Positions 31,777 through 41,100 of a stretch of 64,000 nucleotides of DNA are shown here, in pieces (position 1 is the first letter of the stretch; the number at the start of each line of letters is the position of its first letter). The translations under genes were made by a program, and so were the position numbers. The DNA comes from Rhodococcus maanshanensis NBRC 100610 (GTDB lineage Bacteria; Actinomycetota; Actinomycetes; Mycobacteriales; Mycobacteriaceae). The stretch covers positions 1-64,000 of the forward strand of contig NZ_BCXA01000033.1 in assembly GCF_001894865.1 (NCBI RefSeq), in the 5' to 3' direction. Under the pieces are notes generated by a model. It did not search any database. It was not told the origin of the DNA and worked only from the letters and a program-made list of their open reading frames with translations.

Positions 31777-33207
31777 CTACGAGCCGAAGACCGAACCCCC
31801 CGCCGCGCGACGCCACGGCCCGGTGATCGCAAGGACCAGGCCGGGTGTCTGAATGTTCGCGTACAGGGTCTTCCCGTCGGCACTGAACGCCGGGCCGCAG
31901 AACTCACTGTCGTTCAGCTCATTACGGGCGATCGGGAACGGCTGCCCCTCCTCCGTCACACCGATCAGGTGGCTGATGCCCTCGCCGTCCTCGGCGAGGA
32001 TCATGCCGCCGTGCGGGGAAACGGTGATGTTGTCGGGGCCGTCGTAGTTCCCGGTGTCGACGGCCGGGTCCGGGTTCACACCGAAGAGGGTCTTGAGCTC
32101 GACCGTCTCGGTGGCGGGGTTGTAGAACCAGACCTGGCCGTCGTGCTCGGCGACGCTGCCGTCACTGGTGCGGGCGAAGCTGGCGACGAAGTAGACACCG
32201 CCATCGCCCCACCACTGACCCTCGAGCTTGCGACTGCGCGTGACCTGGTCGTTCGTGAACTGCTTGCGCACCGACGTGGACTTCGCGTCCCGGTCGGGAA
32301 CGTCGACCCACTGCACCGTGTAGCGGACGCCCGGTTCGGTGGCCCGGGACAGGTCCGGCACGTGGGTACCGCCGGAGAGGCACTTCATCGCCTGCAGGCT
32401 GCCCGCGGTGTCCCCGCCGGCCGACTGGGCGAGCGCGTGGAGCGCGCCAGGGCCGCCGACGAAACCCTGCGGCGGGGTCCACCGGTAGTACAGGCCGTTC
32501 GGGTTGGATGCGTCCTCGGTGAGGTAGATGGCACTCGTCGCCGGGTCGACGGCGACCGCCTCGTGCGCGTACCGGCCCAGGAACTTCAGCGGAATCGGGC
32601 TCTTGCCGACGTTCGCAGCCTGGCTGGCCGGGGCGACCTCGAAGACGTAGCCGTGGTCGCGGGTGAAGCCGTTCGATCCGGCGCGGGCCTCGGTTTCCTC
32701 GCAGGTGAGCCAGGTGCCCCACGGGGTGATGCCACCGGCACAGTTGTTCACGGTTCCGGCCACGCTGACGTACTGGCCCTGACGTGCCCCGTTCGGCCCG
32801 ACCGTGGCGGTGGTGGTGCCGCCGCGGGCACCCGGGTCGTAGGTGAGACCGTCGACCACCGGGACACCGAAGGGCTCGTTGCTGCCGACCTCGTGATTCG
32901 TCACGATGGTGGCACCGTTTCCGTTCGCGAACACGCCGTTCGCGTCGGGGTCGCTCGGGACCGGCGAGCCGTCGTCGAGCAGGGTTTCTCCCGAGCGAGA
33001 GACGACCGTGTAGGAGAATCCCGCGGGCAGCGACAGGATCTTGTTGGGGTCGGGAACGAGCGGGCCGTACCCGGGCGCCGTCCCCGGCACCGCGGCCGCG
33101 ACCTGGGGCCGGAACAGGGTGTCAACGCTTCCCGCGAGTGCGACGCCGAGCCCGGTGAGCGCGGTGCGTCCGAGAAACGCCCTGCGGTTGAGTGGTGAGG
33201 TGGTCAC
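31777..33207 (-). CDS. PhoX family phosphatase (DUF839), Tat-exported
   Basis: A roughly 476-residue protein. The Tat signal NRRAFLGRTALTGLGVALAG is at the N-terminus, preceded by GTG 33207 with AAGGGA in place; ATG 33222 gives 5 more residues but no site. The DUF839 beta-propeller contains WGTWLTCEETEA, YAHEAVAVDPATSAIYLTED and PDNITVSPHGGMILAEDGEG, which carry the acidic metal ligands and the Cys of PhoX enzymes. PhoX is a Ca2+/Fe3+-dependent alkaline phosphatase; substrate range here is unknown. The C-terminus GGSVFGS resembles the ends of the two Ig-repeat proteins at 48-52 kb. Confidence 0.88.
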   Translation of the reverse strand: MTTSPLNRRAFLGRTALTGLGVALAGSVDTLFRPQVAAAVPGTAPGYGPLVPDPNKILSLPAGFSYTVVSRSGETLLDDGSPVPSDPDANGVFANGNGATIVTNHEVGSNEPFGVPVVDGLTYDPGARGGTTTATVGPNGARQGQYVSVAGTVNNCAGGITPWGTWLTCEETEARAGSNGFTRDHGYVFEVAPASQAANVGKSPIPLKFLGRYAHEAVAVDPATSAIYLTEDASNPNGLYYRWTPPQGFVGGPGALHALAQSAGGDTAGSLQAMKCLSGGTHVPDLSRATEPGVRYTVQWVDVPDRDAKSTSVRKQFTNDQVTRSRKLEGQWWGDGGVYFVASFARTSDGSVAEHDGQVWFYNPATETVELKTLFGVNPDPAVDTGNYDGPDNITVSPHGGMILAEDGEGISHLIGVTEEGQPFPIARNELNDSEFCGPAFSADGKTLYANIQTPGLVLAITGPWRRAAGGSVFGS

Positions 33208-33442
33208 GTCCGATCCCTTCATCGATGAACAACGATGACCGGACGCTATTCAGTGCACTGACGCACTTCGTGCATGCTTCGTGTCCTCCCCGTGAACCGG
33301 GAGGGAATTACTGACGCCGGGGGTTCACGTCCACGTCACGCGACGCGAAAGCCCAAGGATTCGTGGACAATTCGGACACCCCGTGCGGAGTTGTGCGCCC
33401 GATACCCATCCGGTGCCCTGCGAGCCCCGGGCGCGGTGTCCC

Positions 33443-33500
33443 GCCGATTGTGCAGTTGTCGGGGCATCGGCCGAGTGGGGCGTGCGGTAGGTGCACTCTC
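33443..33500. repeat. Palindromic repeat element, copy 3
   Basis: It contains GTCGGGGCATCGGCCGAGTGG, the reverse complement of the centre of copy 4 with one difference, plus TGTGCAGTTGTCGG and TAGGTGCACTCTCG at its ends, as in the other copies. It lies 8 bp after the stop of the TetR gene in the 285-bp gap before PhoX. Confidence 0.55.
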
Positions 33501-33507
33501 GACGAGG

Positions 33508-34098
33508 TCAGCGCTGCCGCAGGGAGCCCAGCAGATGGTCGAGCGTCGCCAGCGCCGATTCCCGGTCCCGACCGGGGACCTCCGACTGGGCCACCCAGAG
33601 CACCGCCTCGTTCATCGCACCGGACAGCAGGTGTGCGGCCGGTTCGGCGAGTCCGGGAGCGATTGTGCCCTCCGCCTGCAACTCGTCGAGCACCTCCTGC
33701 AGCAGGCGACCCGAGTTGGCCGCGTCGAGCTCCCGCCAGCGCTGCCAGCCGAGCACGGCAGGCGCATCGATCAGCATGATCCGATGGACCCTGCGGTCCG
33801 ACCCGGCGCGGACGAACTCGTGGCAGCCCACGACGAGGGCGTCCCACAGATTCCCCGCCGCGGCCGCGGCGTGACCGACACGCTCGGCGACCTCGCGTTG
33901 CACCTGTTCCACGACGGCGTCGAACAGTCCCGCCTTGCTGCCGAAGTGGTGGTAGACCGCACCGCGCGTGAGACCGGATTGCCTTGCGACGTCGTCGAGT
34001 CCGACCGCGCCGTATCCGCGGTCGGCGAACATCTCGACGGCCACCGCGAGCAGCGCTCGCGTCGTCGTCGCGGTCTGCTCCTTCTTCGACGGACTCAA
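33508..34098 (-). CDS. TetR family transcriptional regulator
   Basis: A 196-residue repressor-type regulator. The start TTG 34098 follows AAGGGG at 6 nt; the frame continues upstream through the operator, which argues against a longer protein. The DNA-binding domain is at residues about 10-58 (ALLAVAVEMFADRGYGAVGL, then GLTRGAVYHHFGSKAGLFDAV). The C-terminal ligand domain is typical in length. It is divergent from a VOC-family gene with a large inverted repeat between, so it probably represses itself and that gene. Ligand unknown. Confidence 0.9.
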   Translation of the reverse strand: MSPSKKEQTATTTRALLAVAVEMFADRGYGAVGLDDVARQSGLTRGAVYHHFGSKAGLFDAVVEQVQREVAERVGHAAAAAGNLWDALVVGCHEFVRAGSDRRVHRIMLIDAPAVLGWQRWRELDAANSGRLLQEVLDELQAEGTIAPGLAEPAAHLLSGAMNEAVLWVAQSEVPGRDRESALATLDHLLGSLRQR

Positions 34099-34122
34099 TC
34101 CGACCCCTTCGCTGACCCATTG

Positions 34123-34173
34123 ATACGTACGCAGTGTATGCGTATGGTGCAGACACATACATTGCGTACGTAT
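34123..34173. promoter_or_regulatory. TetR operator: 18-bp inverted repeats in the divergent promoter
   Basis: ATACGTACGCAGTGTATG (34123-34140) is matched by its inverted copy at 34156-34173 with 17 of 18 positions, spacer 15 bp. Each arm contains the palindrome core ACGTACG or CGTACGT. The element covers the region between TTG 34098 and ATG 34195. Confidence 0.75.
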
Positions 34174-34194
34174 CTATCGTGAACGGAGAGCCTC

Positions 34195-34602
34195 ATGGCA
34201 AAGACGAGCTTCTATCCGGTGATCTGCACGGACACCGTCGGTGAATCGGCGGACTTCTTTCGCCGCTGGTTCGACTTCGAGTCGACATTCGAATCCGATT
34301 GGTACGTAAGCCTTCGACGCGAACCCGACCTCGAACTCGCGATCCTCGATCACACCCACGAGACCATCCCCGACGGGTACCGCTCGCGCGCACAGGGCCT
34401 CATCCTCAATTTCGAGGTCGAGGACGTGGACGCCGAGTACGAGCGCCTCGTGACACTCGGACGCCACCCCGCGGTGCTCGACATCCGCACGGAGGACTTC
34501 GGGCAGCGGCACTTCATCATCGCCGGCCCCGGCGGCATCCTCATCGACATCATCACCCCGACTCCGCCCACCGCGGAGTTCGAGCAGCAATACGTCGAGT
34601 AG
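34195..34602 (+). CDS. VOC superfamily (glyoxalase/bleomycin resistance-like) protein
   Basis: A 135-residue protein with two beta-alpha-beta-beta-beta units. It opens with [24 protein letters not shown], continues with the [21 protein letters not shown] helix, and ends [13 protein letters not shown]. The metal-ligand His/Glu set of dioxygenases is incomplete, so a binding or resistance function is as likely as catalysis. ATG 34195 follows GGAGAG. It is probably induced when the divergent TetR protein binds its ligand. Confidence 0.87.
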   Translation: MAKTSFYPVICTDTVGESADFFRRWFDFESTFESDWYVSLRREPDLELAILDHTHETIPDGYRSRAQGLILNFEVEDVDAEYERLVTLGRHPAVLDIRTEDFGQRHFIIAGPGGILIDIITPTPPTAEFEQQYVE

Positions 34603-34845
34603 GGCCCGCCCGCGTTCAATTTTCTCGGACGTTGCCGAGCGGGGCGCGCCACCGATTCGTGCGCCCCGCCTCGCCTGAGCGGCCAAACCGCGCCCTTTCC
34701 AGGGCTTGTCGCCAACGCACCGATCGCGCGATAGCGCCGCGGACAGAATCGAGACGTGGTAGAACGTGTTCCAGTTTGGTGTCGCGATCGGGCGGCTCCA
34801 CCTCGAACGTGGCCGAGCCGGCCGCTCGCACGATGAAGGATCTCG

Positions 34846-35637
34846 ATGCACTGGTACACCGGGAACACGGTCTACGACACCGTCCTGACGATCGCCTTCG
34901 CCTTCGCGGCATTCGTCATCATCGGCGGCTTCTTCGCCCAGAGTTCGTACGGCCGATTCAGCTCGACCAACCTCGGGTTCAACCTCAACCCGAAGCTGGG
35001 CTGGTGGCTGATGGAGATCCCCGCGACGGTGGTCTTCGCCATCTTCTTCCTGACAGGCCCGAACCGGTTCGAGCCCACCTCGCTGGTCCTCGCCGGGATC
35101 TGGCTGCTGCACTACGCGAACCGCGGCTGGTTCTTCCCGCTGTCGATCCGGCAGGTCCCGGGCAAGCGCAGCACCTTCAATGTCTCCGTCATCGGCATGG
35201 GCATGCTGGTGACCTGCATGCACGGCTACCTCAACGGCGCCTTCTTCAGCCACGACTACCTGAACCAGTACGGAACCGAGTGGCTGACCGACCCCCGATT
35301 CCTCATCGGCGTGGTGATCTACCTGGGCGGGTTCGCCCTGCTGGTGTCGTCCGAGTCGATCGTGCGCAATCTCCGGGACAAGCAGAACCCCGGCGCGACC
35401 GAGTACAAGATCCCGTACGGCGGCGGGTTCCGGTTCGTCACCAGCCCGGCCTACCTCGGCGAGCTCATCGCCTGGGCCGGGTTCGCCCTGCTGACCTGGT
35501 CCCTGGCGGGCGTCGTCATCTTCCTGATCACCGCGGGCAACCTGATCCCCCGAGCGATCGCGACCCACAAGTGGTACCGCGAGAAGTTCGAGGACTACCC
35601 CACCGACCGCAAGGCCCTCGTCCCGCTCGTGGTCTGA
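34846..35637 (+). CDS. Steroid 5-alpha-reductase-like membrane protein
   Basis: A 263-residue membrane protein with six or seven helices. The C-terminal part (YKIPYGGGFRFVTSPAYLGE, then THKWYREKFEDYPTDRKALV) is the signature region of 3-oxo-5-alpha-steroid 4-dehydrogenases, which bind NADPH and reduce the delta-4 double bond of 3-ketosteroids. Conserved Tyr, Glu and His residues of the family are present in SPAYLGE and HKWY. Nocardia and Rhodococcus are steroid degraders, so a steroid or a related enone is a sensible substrate (inference). No neighbour is clearly part of that pathway. The ATG lies 15 nt after an in-frame AAGGA. Confidence 0.88.
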   Translation: MHWYTGNTVYDTVLTIAFAFAAFVIIGGFFAQSSYGRFSSTNLGFNLNPKLGWWLMEIPATVVFAIFFLTGPNRFEPTSLVLAGIWLLHYANRGWFFPLSIRQVPGKRSTFNVSVIGMGMLVTCMHGYLNGAFFSHDYLNQYGTEWLTDPRFLIGVVIYLGGFALLVSSESIVRNLRDKQNPGATEYKIPYGGGFRFVTSPAYLGELIAWAGFALLTWSLAGVVIFLITAGNLIPRAIATHKWYREKFEDYPTDRKALVPLVV

Positions 35638-35641
35638 CCGC

Positions 35642-35698
35642 CGAGCGTGCAGTTGTCGGCGTCTCCACTCGGACGATGCCCCGACAGCTGCACGCTCG
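35642..35698. repeat. Palindromic repeat element, copy 4
   Basis: CGAGCGTGCAGTTGTCGG (35642-35659) pairs with CCGACAGCTGCACGCTCG (35681-35698) over 18 bp with one G-T wobble and a 21-nt loop. It is the best preserved palindrome of the four and may serve as terminator for the gene before it. Confidence 0.65.
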
Positions 35699-35723
35699 AC
35701 TCGTCGAGTTGAGGCGACGGGTG

Positions 35724-36128
35724 CTACCAGTCGGATCTCAAGACCGGACCCCGGTTCGAAAAGTAGTCGTCGTCGGCTTCGTCGACATCGGGGTGAACGG
35801 AGGCACGATCTGACCTTCGAGAATCCGACCCCAACTGGCTGAGTTGTCTGTCGCCTTCAGCGGCAAGGTCAGCTCTCTGTTCCTCGGACAACTCCGTGAA
35901 CTTTCTTGCACCTGCTGCAACGAGAGGATCCAATTCCCGCGCAAAGACGGGGGATGAGGCAACATCTCGCAGCCCGCGGCGCCCGGAGAGGACGTCCTCG
36001 ACCAGTTCCTTGAACTCCCTGTCATGGCTACGCTCGGACAGCTTTTGAAGAACATCCCGCAGATGCCGGGAAACTCCAGGGTCGCCTCCGGCCAGATCGA
36101 TTACCGGCTCTCCACCTTCAACCTTCAC
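35724..36128 (-). CDS. Hypothetical protein, third gene of EspC/WXG100 operon
   Basis: A 134-residue, charged, mostly helical protein without signal peptide or known motif (LRDVLQKLSERSHDREFKEL, FTELSEEQRADLAAEGDR). GTG 36128 directly follows the stop of the gene before it, so translation is coupled. The position after two type VII secretion-type proteins suggests a secretion chaperone, an immunity protein or a further substrate, but nothing in the sequence decides between these. The C-terminus is Asp-rich (DVDEADDDYFSNRG). Confidence 0.7.
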   Translation of the reverse strand: MKVEGGEPVIDLAGGDPGVSRHLRDVLQKLSERSHDREFKELVEDVLSGRRGLRDVASSPVFARELDPLVAAGARKFTELSEEQRADLAAEGDRQLSQLGSDSRRSDRASVHPDVDEADDDYFSNRGPVLRSDW

Positions 36129-36845
36129 CTATGCCCCCGGATGATCGTACGAAGCCCCAGGCAGCGACCCCACGTCGACGCCGTTGATTCCGGCAAGGTA
36201 CCCGGCGATCAGGCCGATCGCCCCCTGCGCGACGTTCCACGCCGCAGTCCAACAAGTCACGACACTGTCCCAGGTCGCCAGAATTCGAGTGACCTGGAAG
36301 GCCGCCGCAGCACCCAGCGCAACACCGCCCACAACCGTTGCACTGAGCGCAGCTGTGGCGGCAAGCTCCACACCGAACACAATTAGTTGGTCCGTCAATG
36401 TCGAGAGCAACCCCTTGATCGCCTGCTGCGTCTCGTACATTCCCAGAGCCATCTGGTCCAGTTGACCAGCGATCGCGCTCATTCCACGGGACTGCGCATC
36501 CAAGCCGTCAGCAAGCCCTGCAAAGTAACTCGTAGCCGCGTCCGCCGCGTTGCCTCTCCACGAATGAGCCACATCTGCGGAAGCAGCCTTGACCGCATCG
36601 GCATGCGCGAGGTTGAAATCTGCGAGGTTCTTGACTGCATCACCCGCCTTGCGCACCGCTTCCCAATCGCCCGCAACCTGCTGTGCTGCGAGCTCGTACG
36701 GATTCCAATCGAAAACCGTGGTCAGGGCCTTCTCAAACCAATACGACGGACTGATGTACTGGAGGCCAACGATGTCTTCGAGTGCATCCGGAATCGGATC
36801 GGCCGCTCCTGGCTGTGCGAGGTGCGCGCTCGGTTGTTCAGTCAT
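36129..36845 (-). CDS. WXG100-like protein of 238 residues
   Basis: A longer WXG100-type protein. Residues about 45-135 carry the helix-turn-helix hairpin with HSWRGNAADAATSYFAGLADGL (the W-x-G turn). A hydrophobic region follows (residues about 145-215: LIVFGVELAATAALSATVVGGVALGAAAAF and AAWNVAQGAIGLIAGYLAGI). The layout resembles PPE/LXG-type or ESX substrate proteins with a membrane-active tail. ATG 36845 overlaps the end of the EspC-like gene by 8 nt. Base composition is lower in GC than the flanking genes. No ESX machinery genes are in the window, so secretion would depend on a locus elsewhere. Confidence 0.75.
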   Translation of the reverse strand: MTEQPSAHLAQPGAADPIPDALEDIVGLQYISPSYWFEKALTTVFDWNPYELAAQQVAGDWEAVRKAGDAVKNLADFNLAHADAVKAASADVAHSWRGNAADAATSYFAGLADGLDAQSRGMSAIAGQLDQMALGMYETQQAIKGLLSTLTDQLIVFGVELAATAALSATVVGGVALGAAAAFQVTRILATWDSVVTCWTAAWNVAQGAIGLIAGYLAGINGVDVGSLPGASYDHPGA

Positions 36846-37155
36846 GCCGCGATCCGTACGTTCGGTCCAGCTCGAACGCCGTGACATTCTCGGTAGCCCG
36901 GTACATCTGAGCAGTCCTGCGCAGCTCAGAACTGGCATCCGAGTTCAGTCGTTCGAGAGTGCGATAGGTGTCGCTGAGTGAATCTCTTATCGAGGATGCG
37001 GCTTCCACTGCCGTGACGAATATCCGCCCATCACCGTAGTCAATCGCCAACCACCGGTTCAGATAGTCCAGTGCCTGCCTGGATTGCTCGGAAAGCTCGC
37101 CCATTCGCGCTGCGAACCTGTCGATATCGTCGGGTTCGACGACCAAGTCACTCAT
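36838..37155 (-). CDS. EspC-like type VII secretion-associated protein
   Basis: A 105-residue all-helical protein similar in length and pattern to the EspC/DUF2580 family (LVVEPDDIDRFAARMGELSEQSRQAL, then SSIRDSLSDTYRTLERLNSDASSELRRTAQMYRATEN). It has no signal peptide, as expected for type VII-associated proteins. ATG 37155 is chosen over upstream starts in the frame as it fits family length. It is the first gene of a three-gene coupled operon. Confidence 0.72.
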   Translation of the reverse strand: MSDLVVEPDDIDRFAARMGELSEQSRQALDYLNRWLAIDYGDGRIFVTAVEAASSIRDSLSDTYRTLERLNSDASSELRRTAQMYRATENVTAFELDRTYGSRHD

Positions 37156-37445
37156 TGAATCCACCCCCGGATTCGGGACGCTACCACGCCGGGCCACCCG
37201 GCCCGTCGACGGACGAACTGGTTGCCGACTTCAACCGCGTACGCAATCATTGGCCGGTGCAAGCTGCCACGCCTCCGGAGATTCGTCTGCCGATTCGCCC
37301 ACAGGCCGACGATGATCTCCACGGGCCAGCAGCAACGAAACACCTTCTGCGCGATCGAAATTACGAGTTGATCCAACCTGCGCCGGACGTATGCGTTGCG
37401 CACGGACAGGCCGCAGCAGGACGCCGCAGTACGCATTTTTCGTCA

Positions 37446-37868
37446 GTGCCGGTACTGCCGTTCACGGGACCGGGTTACCCCAGGTGGAAGCGCATCACTT
37501 GCTTCATCGCCTTTTGGCAAATCATCGAGTGGAACCGCATCCGCGCGCAGTCTCTTTTCCTCTGGGATGAATGGCCGTTCTGCGATGAATGCTTGCGTTA
37601 CCGACGGAGGCGCTTCGGATTCTCTCTGCTGGCATTCGTAGCCGGCATATTTCTGTTCTGCACGCTCTTCGCACTCAGAGGGCGAGGCGAGGACGGGATG
37701 ATGACGATCATCTTCTTCAGCTCAGTGGCAGTGTTCGTCGCAGGCCTCTTCAGCCTTCCTCAGACTGACAAACTCGCCCACGGCCGCGTCGCCATGGACG
37801 GATCGGCTCTCATCGTGTCGAATCCGCACCCCGACTTCGAGGGCGAGATTACTCAAGCGACCACCTAG
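37446..37868 (+). CDS. Hypothetical membrane protein in lower-GC block
   Basis: A roughly 140-residue protein whose start is uncertain; the frame is open from 37071 and GTG 37446 is one guess. It has a cytoplasmic part with WDEWPFCDECLRYRRRR, where C-x2-C may bind metal, two helices (FGFSLLAFVAGIFLFCTLFAL and MTIIFFSSVAVFVAGLFSL), and a C-terminal soluble tail. A second frame upstream encodes another C-x2-C segment (RQCRYCRSRDR), so a frameshift or a decayed longer gene is possible. Its stop overlaps the convergent S4 gene. Confidence 0.45.
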   Translation: MPVLPFTGPGYPRWKRITCFIAFWQIIEWNRIRAQSLFLWDEWPFCDECLRYRRRRFGFSLLAFVAGIFLFCTLFALRGRGEDGMMTIIFFSSVAVFVAGLFSLPQTDKLAHGRVAMDGSALIVSNPHPDFEGEITQATT

Positions 37869-38083
37869 CGCGACACCCGCACGCTGATCCCACCGATCTC
37901 CACCACGTCGCCCTCGTGCAACTGGCGGCCGCGGCGGACCTCTTCCTCGCCGTTCACGCTGACCAGACCGTCGGCGATGACGGCCTTGGCATCGGCGCCC
38001 GATTCGATCAGGTTCGCCAGTTTGAGGAACTGGCCGAGGCGGATCGACTCGTCGCGGATCGGTACATCTTGGGGCGCAGGCAC
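37865..38083 (-). CDS. S4 domain RNA-binding protein (YaaA/RqcP-like)
   Basis: A 71-72 residue protein that is almost entirely an S4 RNA-binding domain: IRLGQFLKLANLIESGADAKAVIADGLVSVNGEEE, then RRGRQLHEGDVVEIGG. Small single-domain S4 proteins bind tRNA or ribosomal RNA; some act in ribosome-associated quality control. The start is uncertain between GTG 38083 and GTG 38101. It is divergent from lysX with less than 50 bp between the starts. Confidence 0.85.
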   Translation of the reverse strand: MPAPQDVPIRDESIRLGQFLKLANLIESGADAKAVIADGLVSVNGEEEVRRGRQLHEGDVVEIGGISVRVSR

Positions 38084-38130
38084 TCGTTCATCATCCCCCA
38101 CACCGCGGGAGAACCCTTCACACTGGGTAG

Positions 38131-41100
38131 ATGACGCCGACCACCACGACCGAAACGTCGCTCGAGTCCGCTCATCCGACACCCAAGCGCCTGGGCAGAC
38201 CCACCACCGGGCGCCTCAGGGAGGTGCCGCACATCGCCGGTGTGGTGATCGGCATCTACGCGACCCTGGTCTTCCTGTGGAGCATCTCCCCCGTGCTGCG
38301 GTACCTCTTCCGGGGCCCGCGCGAGTACATCGACACCTACTACTTCGACGCACCGGACACCAGCATCTCCTGGGCTTTGGTGCTGGCGCTGCTCGCGGCG
38401 GCCCTGGCCAGCCGCAAGCGCATCGCGTGGTGGTTGCTCACCATCTACCTGGTGCTCATCGCCGTCGCGAATCTCGCCCAGGCGATCGCCGACAAGGACA
38501 TGAACGCGGCGCTGGCCCTCGTCGTCCACCTCGCGGTGATCGGCGTGCTCATCGCCGCGCGCAAGGAGTTCTACACGCGGGTCCGGCGCGGCGCGGGCTG
38601 GAAGGCGCTCGGGGTGCTGCTCCTCGGCCTCGCCATCGGCACCCTGGTCGGCTGGGCCCTGGTCGAGGTGTTCCCGGGAACCCTGCCGTCGGATCAGCGG
38701 CTCCTCTGGTCGCTCAACCGGGTCGCGGGCGTCGTGGTCTTGGACAATGAGCAGTTCGACGGGCGCACACACGGTTTCGTGAACACCCTGCTCGGGTTGT
38801 TCGGTGCCCTCGCACTGCTGGCCGCGGTGATCACCCTGTTCCGGTCACAGCGCTCGAACAACGCACTGACCGGGGACGACGAGTCGGCGCTGCGCGGACT
38901 GCTCGCCCGCTCGGGCGCCGACGATTCGCTCGGCTACTTCGCGACCCGCCGCGACAAGGCCGTGATCTTCGCGCCGAGCGGCAAGGCGGCGGTCACCTAC
39001 CGGGTCGAACTCGGCGTCTGCCTGGCCAGCGGCGACCCGATCGGCGACGAGGAGGCCTGGCCGCACGCGGTGGACGCGTGGCTGGACCTGGCCTCCAAAT
39101 ACGGGTGGACCCCGGCCGTGATGGGGGCCAGCGAGCTCGGCGCCACCGCCTACGCGCGCGCCGGGCTTACCGTCCTCCAGCTCGGTGACGAGGCGATCCT
39201 GCACACCCGCGAGTTCAATCTCAACGGCCGCGAGATGCGTCAGGTCCGGCAGGCGGTCAATCGGGTTCGCAAGCAGGGCGTCACCGTCCGGATGCGACGC
39301 CATCGCGACATCCCGCCCGAGGAGATGGCGCAGGTGATCGCCAGGGCGGATGCCTGGCGCGACACCGAGACCGAGCGCGGCTTCTCGATGGCCCTTGGCA
39401 GGCTCGGCGACGTCGCCGACGGCGACTGCCTGCTGGTCGAGGCCATCGGCGAGACGGACCCGGGCGCGCAGGACTCGGCCGAGGGCGAGGTGCTCGGCAT
39501 GCTCTCGCTGGTGCCGTGGGGTCCGACCGGGGTGTCGCTCGACCTGATGCGCCGGAACCCGAAGGCGCCCAACGGTGTCGTGGAGCTGATGGTGACCGAG
39601 CTCGCCACCGGCGCGGACCGGTTCGGCGTCAACAAGGTGTCGCTGAACTTCGCCGTGTTCCGGTCGGTCTTCGAGGAGGGTGCCCGGATCGGCGCCGGAC
39701 CGGTGCTGCGGGTGTGGCGATCGATCCTGGTGTTCTTCTCCAAGTGGTGGCAGCTCGAGGCGCTGTACCGCTCCAACGTGAAATACCAACCGGATTGGGC
39801 CCCGCGCTACCTGTGCTTCTCCGACAGTCGGGTGCTGCCGAAGGTCGGCATGGCGTCCGCGGTGGCGGAGGGCTTCGTCACGCTGCCGCGCTTCGGGCGC
39901 CGCGACATCAGCAAGCACACCGGCACCCACGTCGCGGTGCCGCAGGCGGTGGCGGCGTCGGGGCTGCTGCACTCCGACGGCAGCGCGCCCGACGACGTCG
40001 CCACGCTCGCCACCGAGACCGTCGGCCCCCGTCGCCCGGAACAGGTCCGGGTACGGATGGACAAGCTGGACCGGATGGCCGCCGACGGCATCGACCCGTA
40101 TCCGGTGGCCTACCCGCCCACCCACACCGTCGCCGCGGCCGCCTCGTCGCCGGAGGGCACCCGGGTACGGATCGCCGGGCGGCTCATGCGGATCCGCGCC
40201 TACGGCGGCGTCGCATTCGCCGAGGTCCGCGACTGGTCCGGCGACCTGCAGGTGCTGTTCGACCGAACCACCGTCGGCGACCGGCTCGACGAGTTCACCG
40301 CGGACTTCGACCTCGGCGACCTCATCGAGGTGAGCGGCACCATCGGACGCAGCCGCAAGGGCGAACTGTCCGTGCTCGCCGCCGAGTGGCGGATGAACGG
40401 CAAGTGCCTGCACCCGCTGCCGGACAAGTGGAAGGGCCTGTCCGACCCGGAGACCCGGGTGCGCCAGCGCTACCTGGACCTCGCCATCAATTCCGAGGCC
40501 AGGGACCTGCTCACCGCCCGCAGCGTGGTGGTGAAGTCGCTGCGGGACTCGCTCACCTCGCGCGCCTTCTTGGAGGTCGAGACGCCGATCCTGCAGCAGG
40601 TGCACGGCGGCGCGAACGCGGCCCCGTTCCTCACCCACATCAACGCCTACAACCTGGACCTGTACCTGCGCATCGCGCCGGAGCTCTACCTCAAGCGGCT
40701 GTGCGTGGCCGGCATGGAGCGGGTCTTCGAGATCGGCCGGGTGTTCCGCAACGAGGGGGTGGACTTCAAGCACAACCCCGAGTTCACGATCCTGGAGGCC
40801 TACGAGGCGCACAGCGACTACGAGCGGATGATGGTGCTGTGCCGGGAGTTGATCCAGGCCGCGGCGGTGGCCGCACACGGCCGGGAGGTCATCCTGCGCC
40901 CCGGACCGGACGGCGTGCCGGTCGAGGTCGACATCTCCGGCGACTGGCCGGTCAAGACCATGCACGGCGCGGTCGCCGAGAAGCTGGGCGTCGAGGTGAC
41001 CCCCGAGACCCCCATCGAGGAATTGCGGCGGCTGTGCGACGAGAACGGGATCCCGCACCAGTCCGACTGGGACGCGGGCGCGGTGGCACAGGAGATGTAC

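Noticed and set aside
34122-34158. ATG 34158 as the start of the TetR gene
   Set aside because: It lies inside the long inverted repeat and has no ribosome binding site, whereas TTG 34098 has AAGGGG at the right distance.
37152-37436. 94-codon minus-strand frame upstream of the EspC-like gene
   Set aside because: No ribosome binding site or codon bias was found and it has no recognisable motif; I treat the stretch as non-coding or decayed.
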